Assembly (NCBI GenBank): GCA_910584615.1
Contig: CAJUAM010000054.1
Span: 1 to 14,474 of the forward strand
DNA length: 14,474 nt
DNA from: an uncultured Dorea sp.
GTDB taxonomy: Bacteria > Bacillota > Clostridia > Lachnospirales > Lachnospiraceae
Reading direction: 5' to 3'
In this document: one piece after another, positions 1 to 6,867 of the stretch
Layout of the letters: every line of letters begins with the position of its first letter
How positions within the stretch are numbered: position 1 is the first letter of the stretch
Position numbers and translations under genes: made by a program
Notes under the pieces: generated by a model
What the model was told of the DNA's origin: nothing
The model's database searches: none
What the model saw: the letters and a program-made list of their open reading frames with translations, nothing else

Positions 1-265
1 GATATTCAGAAATAACAGTATCTCTGATGCTATCTTTCAGGCTCTGAACATCTTCTTCCGTTAAAGCATCTTCGCCTGTTTTCATAACTCCATTAGAAGA
101 CTCATCTTCATCATCTACCTCTGCCTCATCGGTATCTGATGTCTCTTCCTGCTTCGGTTCTTCTTTTTCCGCCGCCTCTTCTTTTTTGCCGCATGCTGTC
201 GCCGCCATTGCAAATACTATAACAAAAACGAATATAATACTTAAAATCCGCTTTTTTGATTTCAT
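1..265 (-). CDS. Putative lipoprotein, N-terminal part only
   Basis: Reading the minus strand from an ATG at 265 gives 88 codons before the window edge, so the C-terminus is missing. The protein starts MKSKKR, followed by a hydrophobic stretch (about residues 8-22) and a lipobox-like ATAC with Cys25. This is a type II signal peptide that would anchor the mature protein to the outer face of the membrane. Residues 27-60 form a low-complexity, Glu/Asp/Lys-rich linker. After that begins what may be a folded part (LTEEDVQSLKDSI). An AGGAG ribosome binding site sits about 8 nt upstream of the ATG (near 275-280). The family cannot be told from this fragment, and a solute-binding or small secreted-domain lipoprotein is equally possible. 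It points away from the operon hairpin at 486-539, so it is probably a separate transcript. The signal peptide is seen directly; everything about function is unknown. Confidence 0.8.
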   Translation of the reverse strand, partial: MKSKKRILSIIFVFVIVFAMAATACGKKEEAAEKEEPKQEETSDTDEAEVDDEDESSNGVMKTGEDALTEEDVQSLKDSIRDTVISEY

Positions 266-485
266 AATAGTCACTCTCCTTTAAAAGGTTTACTGTTAGT
301 TTCATTGTTACTAAAATTAAGTCTACGGGTCACATATGGGGGTTTTGCTTTACCATCTGCATTATTGTTTGTTGTGCTTAGTCTTCTTACTTAATCTATT
401 GCGTATAGAAATTAACTAAGCGTTGTTTACAGAAATGCCGCAGTGTAAGAAAGGCTTACATTTCTGCCCGATTTGGAAAAATGTA
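266..485. other. Intergenic leader of the lipoprotein gene
   Basis: This AT-rich non-coding stretch lies between the lipoprotein ATG and the operon hairpin. It should contain the lipoprotein promoter on the minus strand, but no convincing -35/-10 pair stands out. Visible structure is limited to an 8-bp inverted repeat, CAGAAATG (430-437) with CATTTCTG (459-466). A nested 6-bp stem, TGTAAG (444-449) with CTTACA (455-460), shares bases with it, so the two are partly mutually exclusive. No tRNA, riboswitch or open reading frame could be recognised. Confidence 0.4.
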
Positions 486-539
486 AAAGGGAGCGTTGCA
501 AAATAGATGAGTGATCATCTATTTTGCAACGCTCCCTTT
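486..539 (-). terminator. Long perfect hairpin, terminator of the nine-gene operon
   Basis: The arms 486-510 and 515-539 are perfectly complementary over 25 bp around a 4-nt loop (GTGA on the plus strand). The stem has a GC-rich base (GGGAGCG/CGCTCCC). On the minus strand the hairpin is followed by TTTTACATTTTT, a broken U-tract, so it fits a Rho-independent terminator about 80 bp downstream of the last operon gene. The plus-strand flank is also T-rich but shorter. The stem is longer than most intrinsic terminators. Confidence 0.8.
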
Positions 540-615
540 ATTATCCGGCAAATCAGGATAATACTGATAACACAGACTCCTTTTTTCTTACCTCTCCCAT
601 CACACCTCCCGGTTC

Positions 616-1479
616 TCAACACATCTGCCCTTCGACTACCGGACAGTTTTTCAGCCATCTCGCAGTATTTCTTGTCGCTTCGTCCGGATCGTCAAAATAG
701 ATCTGGTTATTGATTTCCATCGTAATAGACCCTTTATAATCATGATCCGCAAATGTTTTAAGATAAGATTCTATCGGGTTTGTGCCTTCACCCGGGACCA
801 TATGTCCCACCGGCACTCCATCCGCAAGATGTGCATGATTGATCTCACCGAATGTATGATAATAATCTTCCACTGTCTCACCGGCCGCGGCCGCGGCAAC
901 ACAGTCGACACACGCCGTCAGATAAGGAGAATCCACCGCTTTGATCAGGTCCCGGAGTGTCTTCGTATCATAACACAGATTTGATTCGTATCTCTGGAGC
1001 TGCTCCATAACCATCTTTACCCCGATCTTTTTCGCGTATTCTGTCATTTCCAGCAAAGCATCTACTGAGCGTTTGTACGCTTCATCCCAATCCTCATCAA
1101 ACAATCCGTAACCCATCTGGGCAAAATAATAATCCGCGCCGAATTCCTTTGTATCTTCAATATAATTTTTCACGATCTCAAGGCTTTTCTTTCTTACATA
1201 CGGATTAGAGGATGCTACATTGATTGGATACAGACAAATCTGCTCTGCCGTAAACACAGACATTTTAAGTCCCCGCTCATCTAACATGTTCCGGATTTCC
1301 GACACACGTTTCTGCCGTTTGTCAACCGGCGTATCAAACACACAATAATGAGGAGCGCCGCCCCAAAAGTCTACATACTTAAATCCATTCCGGGCAATAG
1401 AATCAAGACAGTATTCCAGACTGTACTGCTGATAGTTCACACTCATAATTCCAAACTGTTCAAACCGCAGCTTATTCAT
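616..1479 (-). CDS. frlC: FrlC-like sugar-amine 3-epimerase (xylose isomerase-like TIM barrel)
   Basis: This 287-residue protein has the AP endonuclease 2/xylose isomerase-like TIM-barrel fold of sugar 3-epimerases. It resembles my memory of E. coli FrlC, which interconverts fructoselysine and psicoselysine: FWGGAPHY (38-45), YPIN (84-87), RYESN (163-167), VPGEGTNP (228-235). The four expected metal ligands are present: E159, D192, H217 and E255. The second barrel glutamate region (TAEQ, 77-80) is also kept. The ATG at 1479 overlaps the upstream gene by 8 nt and is preceded by an AAAGGGGG ribosome binding site about 9 nt away. That supports this start and translational coupling. It is the last operon gene, followed by the hairpin at 486-539. 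The proposed role is cytoplasmic conversion of a C3 epimer of the sugar-amine into the form used by the kinase. The exact substrate is inferred, and another keto-sugar epimerase activity is possible. Confidence 0.85.
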   Translation of the reverse strand: MNKLRFEQFGIMSVNYQQYSLEYCLDSIARNGFKYVDFWGGAPHYCVFDTPVDKRQKRVSEIRNMLDERGLKMSVFTAEQICLYPINVASSNPYVRKKSLEIVKNYIEDTKEFGADYYFAQMGYGLFDEDWDEAYKRSVDALLEMTEYAKKIGVKMVMEQLQRYESNLCYDTKTLRDLIKAVDSPYLTACVDCVAAAAAGETVEDYYHTFGEINHAHLADGVPVGHMVPGEGTNPIESYLKTFADHDYKGSITMEINNQIYFDDPDEATRNTARWLKNCPVVEGQMC

Positions 1480-2320
1480 ATCTTACATCCCCCTTTAAGA
1501 TTTTCTTTAACGCGCTGATAGACTCCGCATAAAATTTTTCTGCGCCATCCGCATATTCCTCCATCGTGATCTCCAATGCGACAGGCCCTTCATAACCCCA
1601 TTTGTTAAGTACATCTATATGCTGTCTTATGTCCTGGTTTCCCTCGCCTAATACAAGCTGCTCATCTTCATCATCACTGTCGGAAATCTGGACTACTTTG
1701 ATCTTTTCACCAAAACGTTCAAAATAGTTATCAAGCGTCTCCCCTCCCGCGCATACCGCACAAGTATTCACACTGATCCCAAGATTCTTTCCGCCCACTT
1801 CATCTATGATTTCCCCAACCGCGGCACTGTCAGGTGTAAGTCCTGAAATACAGCGCGATACATTCTGTAAAAGCAGTGACGCCCCGCACCTTGCGGCAGT
1901 CTTCTCCAGCTCATACAAAGATTCACAGCAGTATTTTTTTGCCTCTGCGTTTGGATAATCCATAATTTTCTTTCCGGGGTATACGATTACCTGATCACAG
2001 TCAAAGGCAGCCGCATTTTCTATGTAAAACTGTATCTGCCTCACACTTTCTTTACGCAGATATTCATTGTGTGAAGCAATATTAACCGGCAGGAAATTCT
2101 GCTCCGGCTCAATTGCCAGCACCCGGATCCCTGCATTTTTAATCTTTTTTGCCAGACTGTTTACGTTGATCTGTTCACCCTCGTAAATCGTATAGTGAGG
2201 ATGACAGCCTGATAATTCGATATTTTTTATCCCAAGCCGTTTCACCGATTCTAAAAAATAGTGAAAACTGTATCTTCGATATGTCATATTATTTATACAC
2301 ACCTGATTCTCAAAATCCAT
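1472..2320 (-). CDS. FrlC paralogue with a degenerate metal site (TIM barrel)
   Basis: This 282-residue protein is homologous along its whole length to its downstream neighbour. Shared landmarks are GCHPHY (38-43), PVNIASHNEYLRKES (78-92), GGETLDNYFERFG (192-204) and VLGEGN (223-228). Aligned by eye with that neighbour, three of the four metal ligands are changed: Q152 replaces E159, N185 replaces D192 and Q211 replaces H217. Only E250 is retained. A divalent-metal epimerase of the usual kind is therefore unlikely. It could be a non-catalytic partner of the intact paralogue, a ligand-binding protein, or an enzyme with different chemistry. The reading frame is intact, with an ATG at 2320 and an AAGGA ribosome binding site about 9 nt upstream. 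The gene lies 18 bp after the YjbQ gene, and its TAA overlaps the next ATG by 8 nt. Family placement is well supported; function is unknown. Confidence 0.8.
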   Translation of the reverse strand: MDFENQVCINNMTYRRYSFHYFLESVKRLGIKNIELSGCHPHYTIYEGEQINVNSLAKKIKNAGIRVLAIEPEQNFLPVNIASHNEYLRKESVRQIQFYIENAAAFDCDQVIVYPGKKIMDYPNAEAKKYCCESLYELEKTAARCGASLLLQNVSRCISGLTPDSAAVGEIIDEVGGKNLGISVNTCAVCAGGETLDNYFERFGEKIKVVQISDSDDEDEQLVLGEGNQDIRQHIDVLNKWGYEGPVALEITMEEYADGAEKFYAESISALKKILKGDVRYE

Positions 2321-2338
2321 AACTACACATCCTTCCTT

Positions 2339-2767
2339 TTATTCACCCATAACAACAACGGATACCACCCGCTCCTGCGGACCGTCAAATTCCGCAAGAT
2401 ATATCTCCTGCGCGCTCCCGCTCACAAGTTTTCCATCCTCAATGGGCATGACACAGTGGTTGCCGGAAACCATCGCTTTGAGATGTCCGGTAGGATTCCC
2501 CGCCATAGCGCCGTAATCATCCAGAAACCTCGCGTGATAGTAATCCCCGTCCTCCGGAAAGCATTTCCCAAGCTGTGTAAGGATATCATCCTCCAGACAC
2601 TCCAGATTTTCATTCACCATGATTCCTGTAGTCGTATGATGTGTGATCACATATACGATGCCTTTTTTTACTGGTGAATCATCTACAATCCGCATGACCT
2701 TTTCTTTTATGGGAATCATCTCGTTGTACTTCGCCGTAAAAAATTCCAGCTTCTTGATCATTACCAT
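2339..2767 (-). CDS. YjbQ / UPF0047 family protein
   Basis: At 142 residues this has the normal length of the YjbQ (UPF0047, PF01894) family. The family signature is complete: HHTTTGIMVNEN (43-54), PEDGDYYH (71-78), NPTGHLKAMVSG (91-102), PIEDGKL (108-114), and QEIYLAEFDGP (120-130) near the C-terminus. Family members form small trimeric proteins with clustered His/Glu residues. They have been annotated as secondary thiamine-phosphate synthases, but their physiological role is not settled. The ATG at 2767 directly abuts the TAG stop of the preceding gene, and a GGGAGG ribosome binding site about 7 nt upstream lies inside that gene. The placement means it is made together with the amidohydrolase. 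A role as an accessory hydrolase or a metabolite-damage enzyme for this pathway is a guess. Family assignment is secure, role is not. Confidence 0.9.
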   Translation of the reverse strand: MVMIKKLEFFTAKYNEMIPIKEKVMRIVDDSPVKKGIVYVITHHTTTGIMVNENLECLEDDILTQLGKCFPEDGDYYHARFLDDYGAMAGNPTGHLKAMVSGNHCVMPIEDGKLVSGSAQEIYLAEFDGPQERVVSVVVMGE

Positions 2768-3616
2768 CTAAATACCTCCCAGAAATTCCACTGCATTTTC
2801 TCCCAGTATCAGCTCTTTTGTAGACTCGCGCATATCCATCTGACGAATCGCCTGCAGCATGCGTCTTTGCTCCAGCCTTGGATCATCAGAACCAAACATT
2901 ACCTGATGCCGTAAGCTCCTGTCGATCCATCGGGGACCAATATCCACGTTAAGACACTGGTGGTAAAATTCTACCGGATTGTCAAAATAAAGCAGCGCCG
3001 TATCTGTATAGACATTTCTATACTTCAGCATCAGCATACAGACCTCCTTAACCCACGGCCAGCCAAAATGCGCAAGACATATCTTAAGCTTTGGATGACT
3101 GTATGCCGTTTCTTCAAATACAAGCGGATGCGAATACTTTACCAGTGTTCCTGGTTCCATTGATACACCGCAATGAAAGATGACCGGCTTTTTGTATCTT
3201 TCACAAACTTGATACACAGGTTCCATAAATTCTTCACAGGGATAAAAATGCTGCTTTGAGGGATGGAGTTTCAATCCTTTTAAGCCAAGCTCCTCAAATG
3301 CGTATTCCAGAGTATCCACCGCATCCTTTTGCAGCGGATCAACACTCGCAAAACCCGTCAGCATCCGCGGACACATATTCACCAGCTTTGCCGTCTGTTC
3401 GTTTGTTACAGTATTTCCTCCAGCTTCCTCAGGAAGGGCCAGAGGCAGGATGCACAGCCTGTCAATCCCTGACACCTGACAATCCCGCCTCCATTGTTCT
3501 AAGCCAAATTCTTCTGTCTTATAAAGGCCGAGCGCTTGCCTGTTTGCCTCAAGCTTTTCCTCTGAAAACCCGAGTTCTTCTATAAAAGCCGGATGGACAT
3601 GCATATCAATCACCAT
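2768..3616 (-). CDS. Amidohydrolase-2 family metal-dependent hydrolase
   Basis: This 282-residue TIM-barrel hydrolase belongs to the amidohydrolase-2 (PF04909) type, with an apparently intact metal site. H6 and H8 lie in MHVHP; GLKLHP is at 114-119; H148 is in IFHCG; H183 is in AHFGWP; and an Asp is at 244 in FGSDDP. The open frame could extend to a GTG at 3652. The ATG at 3616 is preferred because it places the HxH motif right at the N-terminus, as usual in the family, and follows GGGAGAAAGG. It overlaps the upstream kinase by 11 nt, a sign of coupling. Relatives hydrolyse or decarboxylate small aromatic, lactone or amide compounds, so here it may process the amine or acyl part of the substrate. 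The substrate cannot be read from the sequence. Confidence 0.85.
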   Translation of the reverse strand: MVIDMHVHPAFIEELGFSEEKLEANRQALGLYKTEEFGLEQWRRDCQVSGIDRLCILPLALPEEAGGNTVTNEQTAKLVNMCPRMLTGFASVDPLQKDAVDTLEYAFEELGLKGLKLHPSKQHFYPCEEFMEPVYQVCERYKKPVIFHCGVSMEPGTLVKYSHPLVFEETAYSHPKLKICLAHFGWPWVKEVCMLMLKYRNVYTDTALLYFDNPVEFYHQCLNVDIGPRWIDRSLRHQVMFGSDDPRLEQRRMLQAIRQMDMRESTKELILGENAVEFLGGI

Positions 3617-4415
3617 CCCATTCACTACCTTTCTCCCATGGTCCAAAAACACTTACTACTTTCGCCGCAATTTCAGCCCCGATCCTCTGACACTCCGGTA
3701 TTTCTTTTCCGGACATGATCCCATACATAAAACCTGCCATAAAAGAATCCCCTGCGCCTACCGTATTCACTACCTCAGCCGGACAGATCCCGTGCTGATA
3801 ATACTCTTTCCCATCATATACGATACTGCCGCTTTCCCCAAATGTCGCAACTGCCGCCTTACTGCCCTTCTCAACTATTTTCTTCAAAAAATCCCTTACC
3901 TCAGTGTTACAGGCTTCAAAGGAAAAGAATGCGTAGTCAACATATGAAACCGTCTTATCTACCAATGGATCGTCTGACTCTGTCGCGTAATCAAAACATA
4001 TCACCGCGCCTTTTTTCTTCAATTCAGGAAGATGCATATGAGCATTTCCCCAAAAGGCAGTATGGATCAGATCGTGAGAAGCCGCGAATCTTATATCTTC
4101 TTCTGTAAATGTGACATTTTCCATAACACCTTCGATATAATCTCCGTAAGTCCTTTCCTTGTCTACAAGATCCATATAAGATATTGCTGTCTCTCCCTCT
4201 CCTACCTTCAAATGTGTAATATTTATCTCTTCTTTCTCAAGCTCTTTGATCATCTGGCGGCCATATTCATCATTTCCCGTAGTGCTAATAAGAGAAACTT
4301 CTGCGCCGAGCCGTTTCATATGGACCGCAAAATCAACACAATTTCCCGTACAATAATATCTTTTAAGCTTTGTGTAAACATCTACACAATTATCACCGAT
4401 CGCCGCAATTTTCAT
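3606..4415 (-). CDS. frlD: FrlD-like PfkB-family sugar-amine 6-kinase
   Basis: This 269-residue PfkB/ribokinase-family kinase closely follows my memory of E. coli FrlD, fructoselysine 6-kinase. Shared points are IGDNCVD at 6-12, GDYIEGVM at 91-98, HTAFWGNAH at 118-126 and TFGESGSIVYDG at 191-202. The anion-hole/catalytic motif NTVGAGDS (217-224) has catalytic Asp223. The expected reaction is ATP-dependent phosphorylation of C6 of the imported sugar-amine in the cytoplasm, making the substrate of the SIS deglycase encoded by the first operon gene. The frame is open back to a TTG at 4442. The ATG at 4415 is chosen because it has AGGAGT about 9 nt upstream and starts at the family N-terminus (MKIAAIGDN). 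It lies 19 bp after the transporter gene. A second kinase of the same family is encoded upstream in the operon, so the two may divide substrates or epimers. Confidence 0.85.
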   Translation of the reverse strand: MKIAAIGDNCVDVYTKLKRYYCTGNCVDFAVHMKRLGAEVSLISTTGNDEYGRQMIKELEKEEINITHLKVGEGETAISYMDLVDKERTYGDYIEGVMENVTFTEEDIRFAASHDLIHTAFWGNAHMHLPELKKKGAVICFDYATESDDPLVDKTVSYVDYAFFSFEACNTEVRDFLKKIVEKGSKAAVATFGESGSIVYDGKEYYQHGICPAEVVNTVGAGDSFMAGFMYGIMSGKEIPECQRIGAEIAAKVVSVFGPWEKGSEWDGD

Positions 4416-4434
4416 ATCTTTGCCACTCCTTGAC

Positions 4435-5985
4435 CTATACAATAAAGCCCGCCGCTAAAAAAGCTGCCGCGGATATAACTACCGCAATTACCATATACTG
4501 CACAGAAGCCGTTGATGCTTCGTACGCATCTGTTTTTGTAGCCGCGGCCGCCACCAGCGCTCCATCAGAATACAGACATCCCTGACTTCCCCAGATACCG
4601 GCACAGATCAATGCCGCGATCGTAAGATATGGATTGGCTCCTGTTGCCGCCGCAAGCGGAATTATGATCGGCAGTGCCATCATATACAGCGACCAGTTGA
4701 AACTGACTAAAAACTCCGTGCACGCAAACACTACAAACACGACAAACGGAAGGATCTTCGGCGAAAGAATATGTGATGTGATACCTACAATATATGGCGC
4801 GAATCCCATTGCATCCAATTGATTGACCAGCACTAATGATACTCCGAACAGCATAGTAAGCATCATCATATCTTTAAACCCTTCGATCAAAATGTCATTG
4901 ATAAACTGCCGCGGTGTACACAAGCCCTGAAATACAAACAGGAAAAATGTAACTACAAGAGAAGCGATGATACCAACCATGATATCTAAGCCTGCCATCC
5001 ACGCGCCGCCTACAAGTACAATAACCGGAATAAAGAAATTTACCATTCTGTGAGGCATTCCTTCCGTGATATCATCAGACCCTACATCCGCGTCGTCCCC
5101 CATCTCTTTTCCGCTTGCCAAAGGCTCCACAGACCCTCCGTCTTTTACCCTCTGTACTGCCGCTTTCATCTTTCCAAAATCCGGGATCACACCCAATGCC
5201 ACCAGCATACCGATGATCAAAACGATGATCGGGAAGAACATAAAAGGTACGCACTTCATATATTCTGCCACACCCTTTCCTGATTCCGCGAACCCCGATG
5301 TCTCAAGGAGCACTGCGACAAATACCGTCCATGCCCCTAACGGCCACAAAGTTGCCGGCGCTACCGCGGACGCGCGGATCATAAAGGATGATTTTTCTCT
5401 CGGAATCCCGTAGCTGTCCGCAAGAGGCGTAATTGCCGTCCCTGTAGTAAACGCGCTGAGTTCATCATCCACAGAAAGTATCACATCCATGAACCACATG
5501 ATGAGCAGAGAGGTCTTAGGACTCTTCGCCCTCTTCTGCGCCCAGTCCGCAAATGCTTTGGCCCCGCCTCCCTTTGATACGGCTGCCAGCACACTCCCTA
5601 TGCCAAGATACAAAAGAAGCATTCTGGCATTATCGTAATTGAGTATCGCGGAAATCTGTTCCTCTGTAAACGCGACGACAGTGTCCATCCTAAACCGCAT
5701 AAAAACCGTAAGAAAGGATGCCCATATAAATGCCTCCAGAAATCCTTTTGTCAAAAGAACAAATACAAACATTACAACCGGAACTAAAAGAGTCCATGCC
5801 CCAAAACTAACAACTGTTTCCGCCGGCATCGTCTCGCCTGCTTCAAAATCAACTGTTTCCGCGATCTCCTGATAATCAAAATAACCAAGCTTCTCTCTCG
5901 GAGCAAAAATTCCAACTATTATAAATACAACTATCATCATCAAATAGGCTGCCGCCCGTTTTCTGTCACTTAAAAATGCTTTCAT
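4435..5985 (-). CDS. NhaC-family (ion transporter superfamily) membrane carrier
   Basis: This 516-residue polytopic membrane protein has about 11-13 hydrophobic segments, including 11-28, 62-80, 120-137, 158-171, 245-268, 315-350, 373-390, 410-425, 432-447 and 496-515. An acidic hydrophilic loop lies at about 285-312. The motif VDDELSAFTTGT (172-183), with SYGIPREKSSFMIRA and APATLWPLGAW after it, matches the NhaC Na+/H+ antiporter family. That family also contains substrate/Na+ or substrate/substrate exchangers. Standing inside the operon between the two kinases, it is probably the importer of the pathway substrate, or an exchanger bringing substrate in against a product. It would replace the FrlA-type amino-acid permease of E. 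coli. The ATG at 5985 has AGAGGAGG 7 nt upstream; the longer frame to 6045 would overlap the upstream kinase and lacks such support. Family is fairly certain; substrate is inferred from context. Confidence 0.85.
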   Translation of the reverse strand: MKAFLSDRKRAAAYLMMIVVFIIVGIFAPREKLGYFDYQEIAETVDFEAGETMPAETVVSFGAWTLLVPVVMFVFVLLTKGFLEAFIWASFLTVFMRFRMDTVVAFTEEQISAILNYDNARMLLLYLGIGSVLAAVSKGGGAKAFADWAQKRAKSPKTSLLIMWFMDVILSVDDELSAFTTGTAITPLADSYGIPREKSSFMIRASAVAPATLWPLGAWTVFVAVLLETSGFAESGKGVAEYMKCVPFMFFPIIVLIIGMLVALGVIPDFGKMKAAVQRVKDGGSVEPLASGKEMGDDADVGSDDITEGMPHRMVNFFIPVIVLVGGAWMAGLDIMVGIIASLVVTFFLFVFQGLCTPRQFINDILIEGFKDMMMLTMLFGVSLVLVNQLDAMGFAPYIVGITSHILSPKILPFVVFVVFACTEFLVSFNWSLYMMALPIIIPLAAATGANPYLTIAALICAGIWGSQGCLYSDGALVAAAATKTDAYEASTASVQYMVIAVVISAAAFLAAGFIV

Positions 5986-5999
5986 CACAATGCCTCCTC

Positions 6000-6854
6000 T
6001 CACTCTATAGGCTGCCCGTATCCAAATGCTCCGTTTATCATGCAATTTTCAGCAGAAAATTCTGCCGCATATTCAAATGCCTCCCGAATTGCTTTTTCAT
6101 CTACCTTTGACCCCTTTTTCCACCCGCTTTTTAAAAGACACATTAAAAAGGATGTAAAGTAACTATCTCCTGCCCCCATTGTATCTACTGCCTTCTTAAG
6201 ATGAACTGTGCCATCATAGAATTTCTCCCCGTCAAAAAGAAGCTGCCCTTTTATCCCCATAGTCGCAAGCACATAACTTACTCCTCTGGCATTCACTTTT
6301 CTTAGAAGCTCTCTGATTTCCTGATCTGTCAGATGTTCACAGGAAAACAGCGCGAAATCAATACAGGGGCATACCATGTCCAGATATTCCTTTGTACGGA
6401 ATTCATCTTCTACCGCGAAATCAAAGGTCACAAGCCCCGGCATGTCTTTAAGTTTTTCAAGCTCCTCTTCCTCCTCCGCATAACAACTGCAGTGGATCAG
6501 ATCAAACTTTGTCAGATAATCAAGCTCTGCGGCTCCAAGCGGGAGTGCTTCATGAAGATTCTCCCGCTCATCAAATGGCAGAAACACTCTCTCACCATCT
6601 ATCAGATTCACATCGCACCGCTCGGTAACTGTGCCGTGCTGAATCTTACAGTGTGAAATATCCACCTTTAAATCTTCCATAGCCTCTTGTATCACCCGTG
6701 CTTCTTCATCGTCGCCCCAATATCCAAGGTACGCCGTGTCGATACCCATTCTTTTCGCATAAGCCGCGAAATTAATACAATTTCCGCCCGGATATCTTAC
6801 ATTCTGGTTGATATACCGGTCTACTACGTTATCTCCGTATCCTATTACTTTCAT
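6000..6854 (-). CDS. Second FrlD-like PfkB-family sugar kinase
   Basis: This 284-residue PfkB-family kinase has the FrlD-type N-terminus GYGDNVVDRY (5-14) and the PGGN substrate-binding loop (22-25). The C-terminal signature DTMGAGDSYFTSF (224-236) contains catalytic Asp230. It is clearly related to, but well diverged from, the other operon kinase. Its 90-130 lid and linker region differs: it has LPFDEREN (92-99) in place of GDYIEGVM, and an acidic AEEEEELE run (126-133). It probably phosphorylates a second sugar-amine or the other epimer. The ATG at 6854 is preferred over an in-frame start at 6893. It follows AGGGG by about 10 nt and begins at the conserved MKVIGYGDN, whereas the longer form would overlap the amidohydrolase gene. 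It lies 13 bp after that gene and 14 bp before the transporter gene. The kinase family is certain; the substrate is not. Confidence 0.85.
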   Translation of the reverse strand: MKVIGYGDNVVDRYINQNVRYPGGNCINFAAYAKRMGIDTAYLGYWGDDEEARVIQEAMEDLKVDISHCKIQHGTVTERCDVNLIDGERVFLPFDERENLHEALPLGAAELDYLTKFDLIHCSCYAEEEEELEKLKDMPGLVTFDFAVEDEFRTKEYLDMVCPCIDFALFSCEHLTDQEIRELLRKVNARGVSYVLATMGIKGQLLFDGEKFYDGTVHLKKAVDTMGAGDSYFTSFLMCLLKSGWKKGSKVDEKAIREAFEYAAEFSAENCMINGAFGYGQPIE

Positions 6855-6867
6855 GTTTTGTATTCCC

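Noticed and set aside
539..563. 8-bp inverted repeat TATTATCC/GGATAATA beside the operon hairpin
   Set aside because: It is AT-rich and short, it overlaps the base of the stronger hairpin by one base, and it has no U-tract of its own. It was not called as a separate terminator.
3617..3652. N-terminal extension of the amidohydrolase-2 protein from a GTG at 3652
   Set aside because: The extra 12 residues overlap the kinase gene, precede the HxH motif without family resemblance, and have a weaker start than the ATG at 3616.
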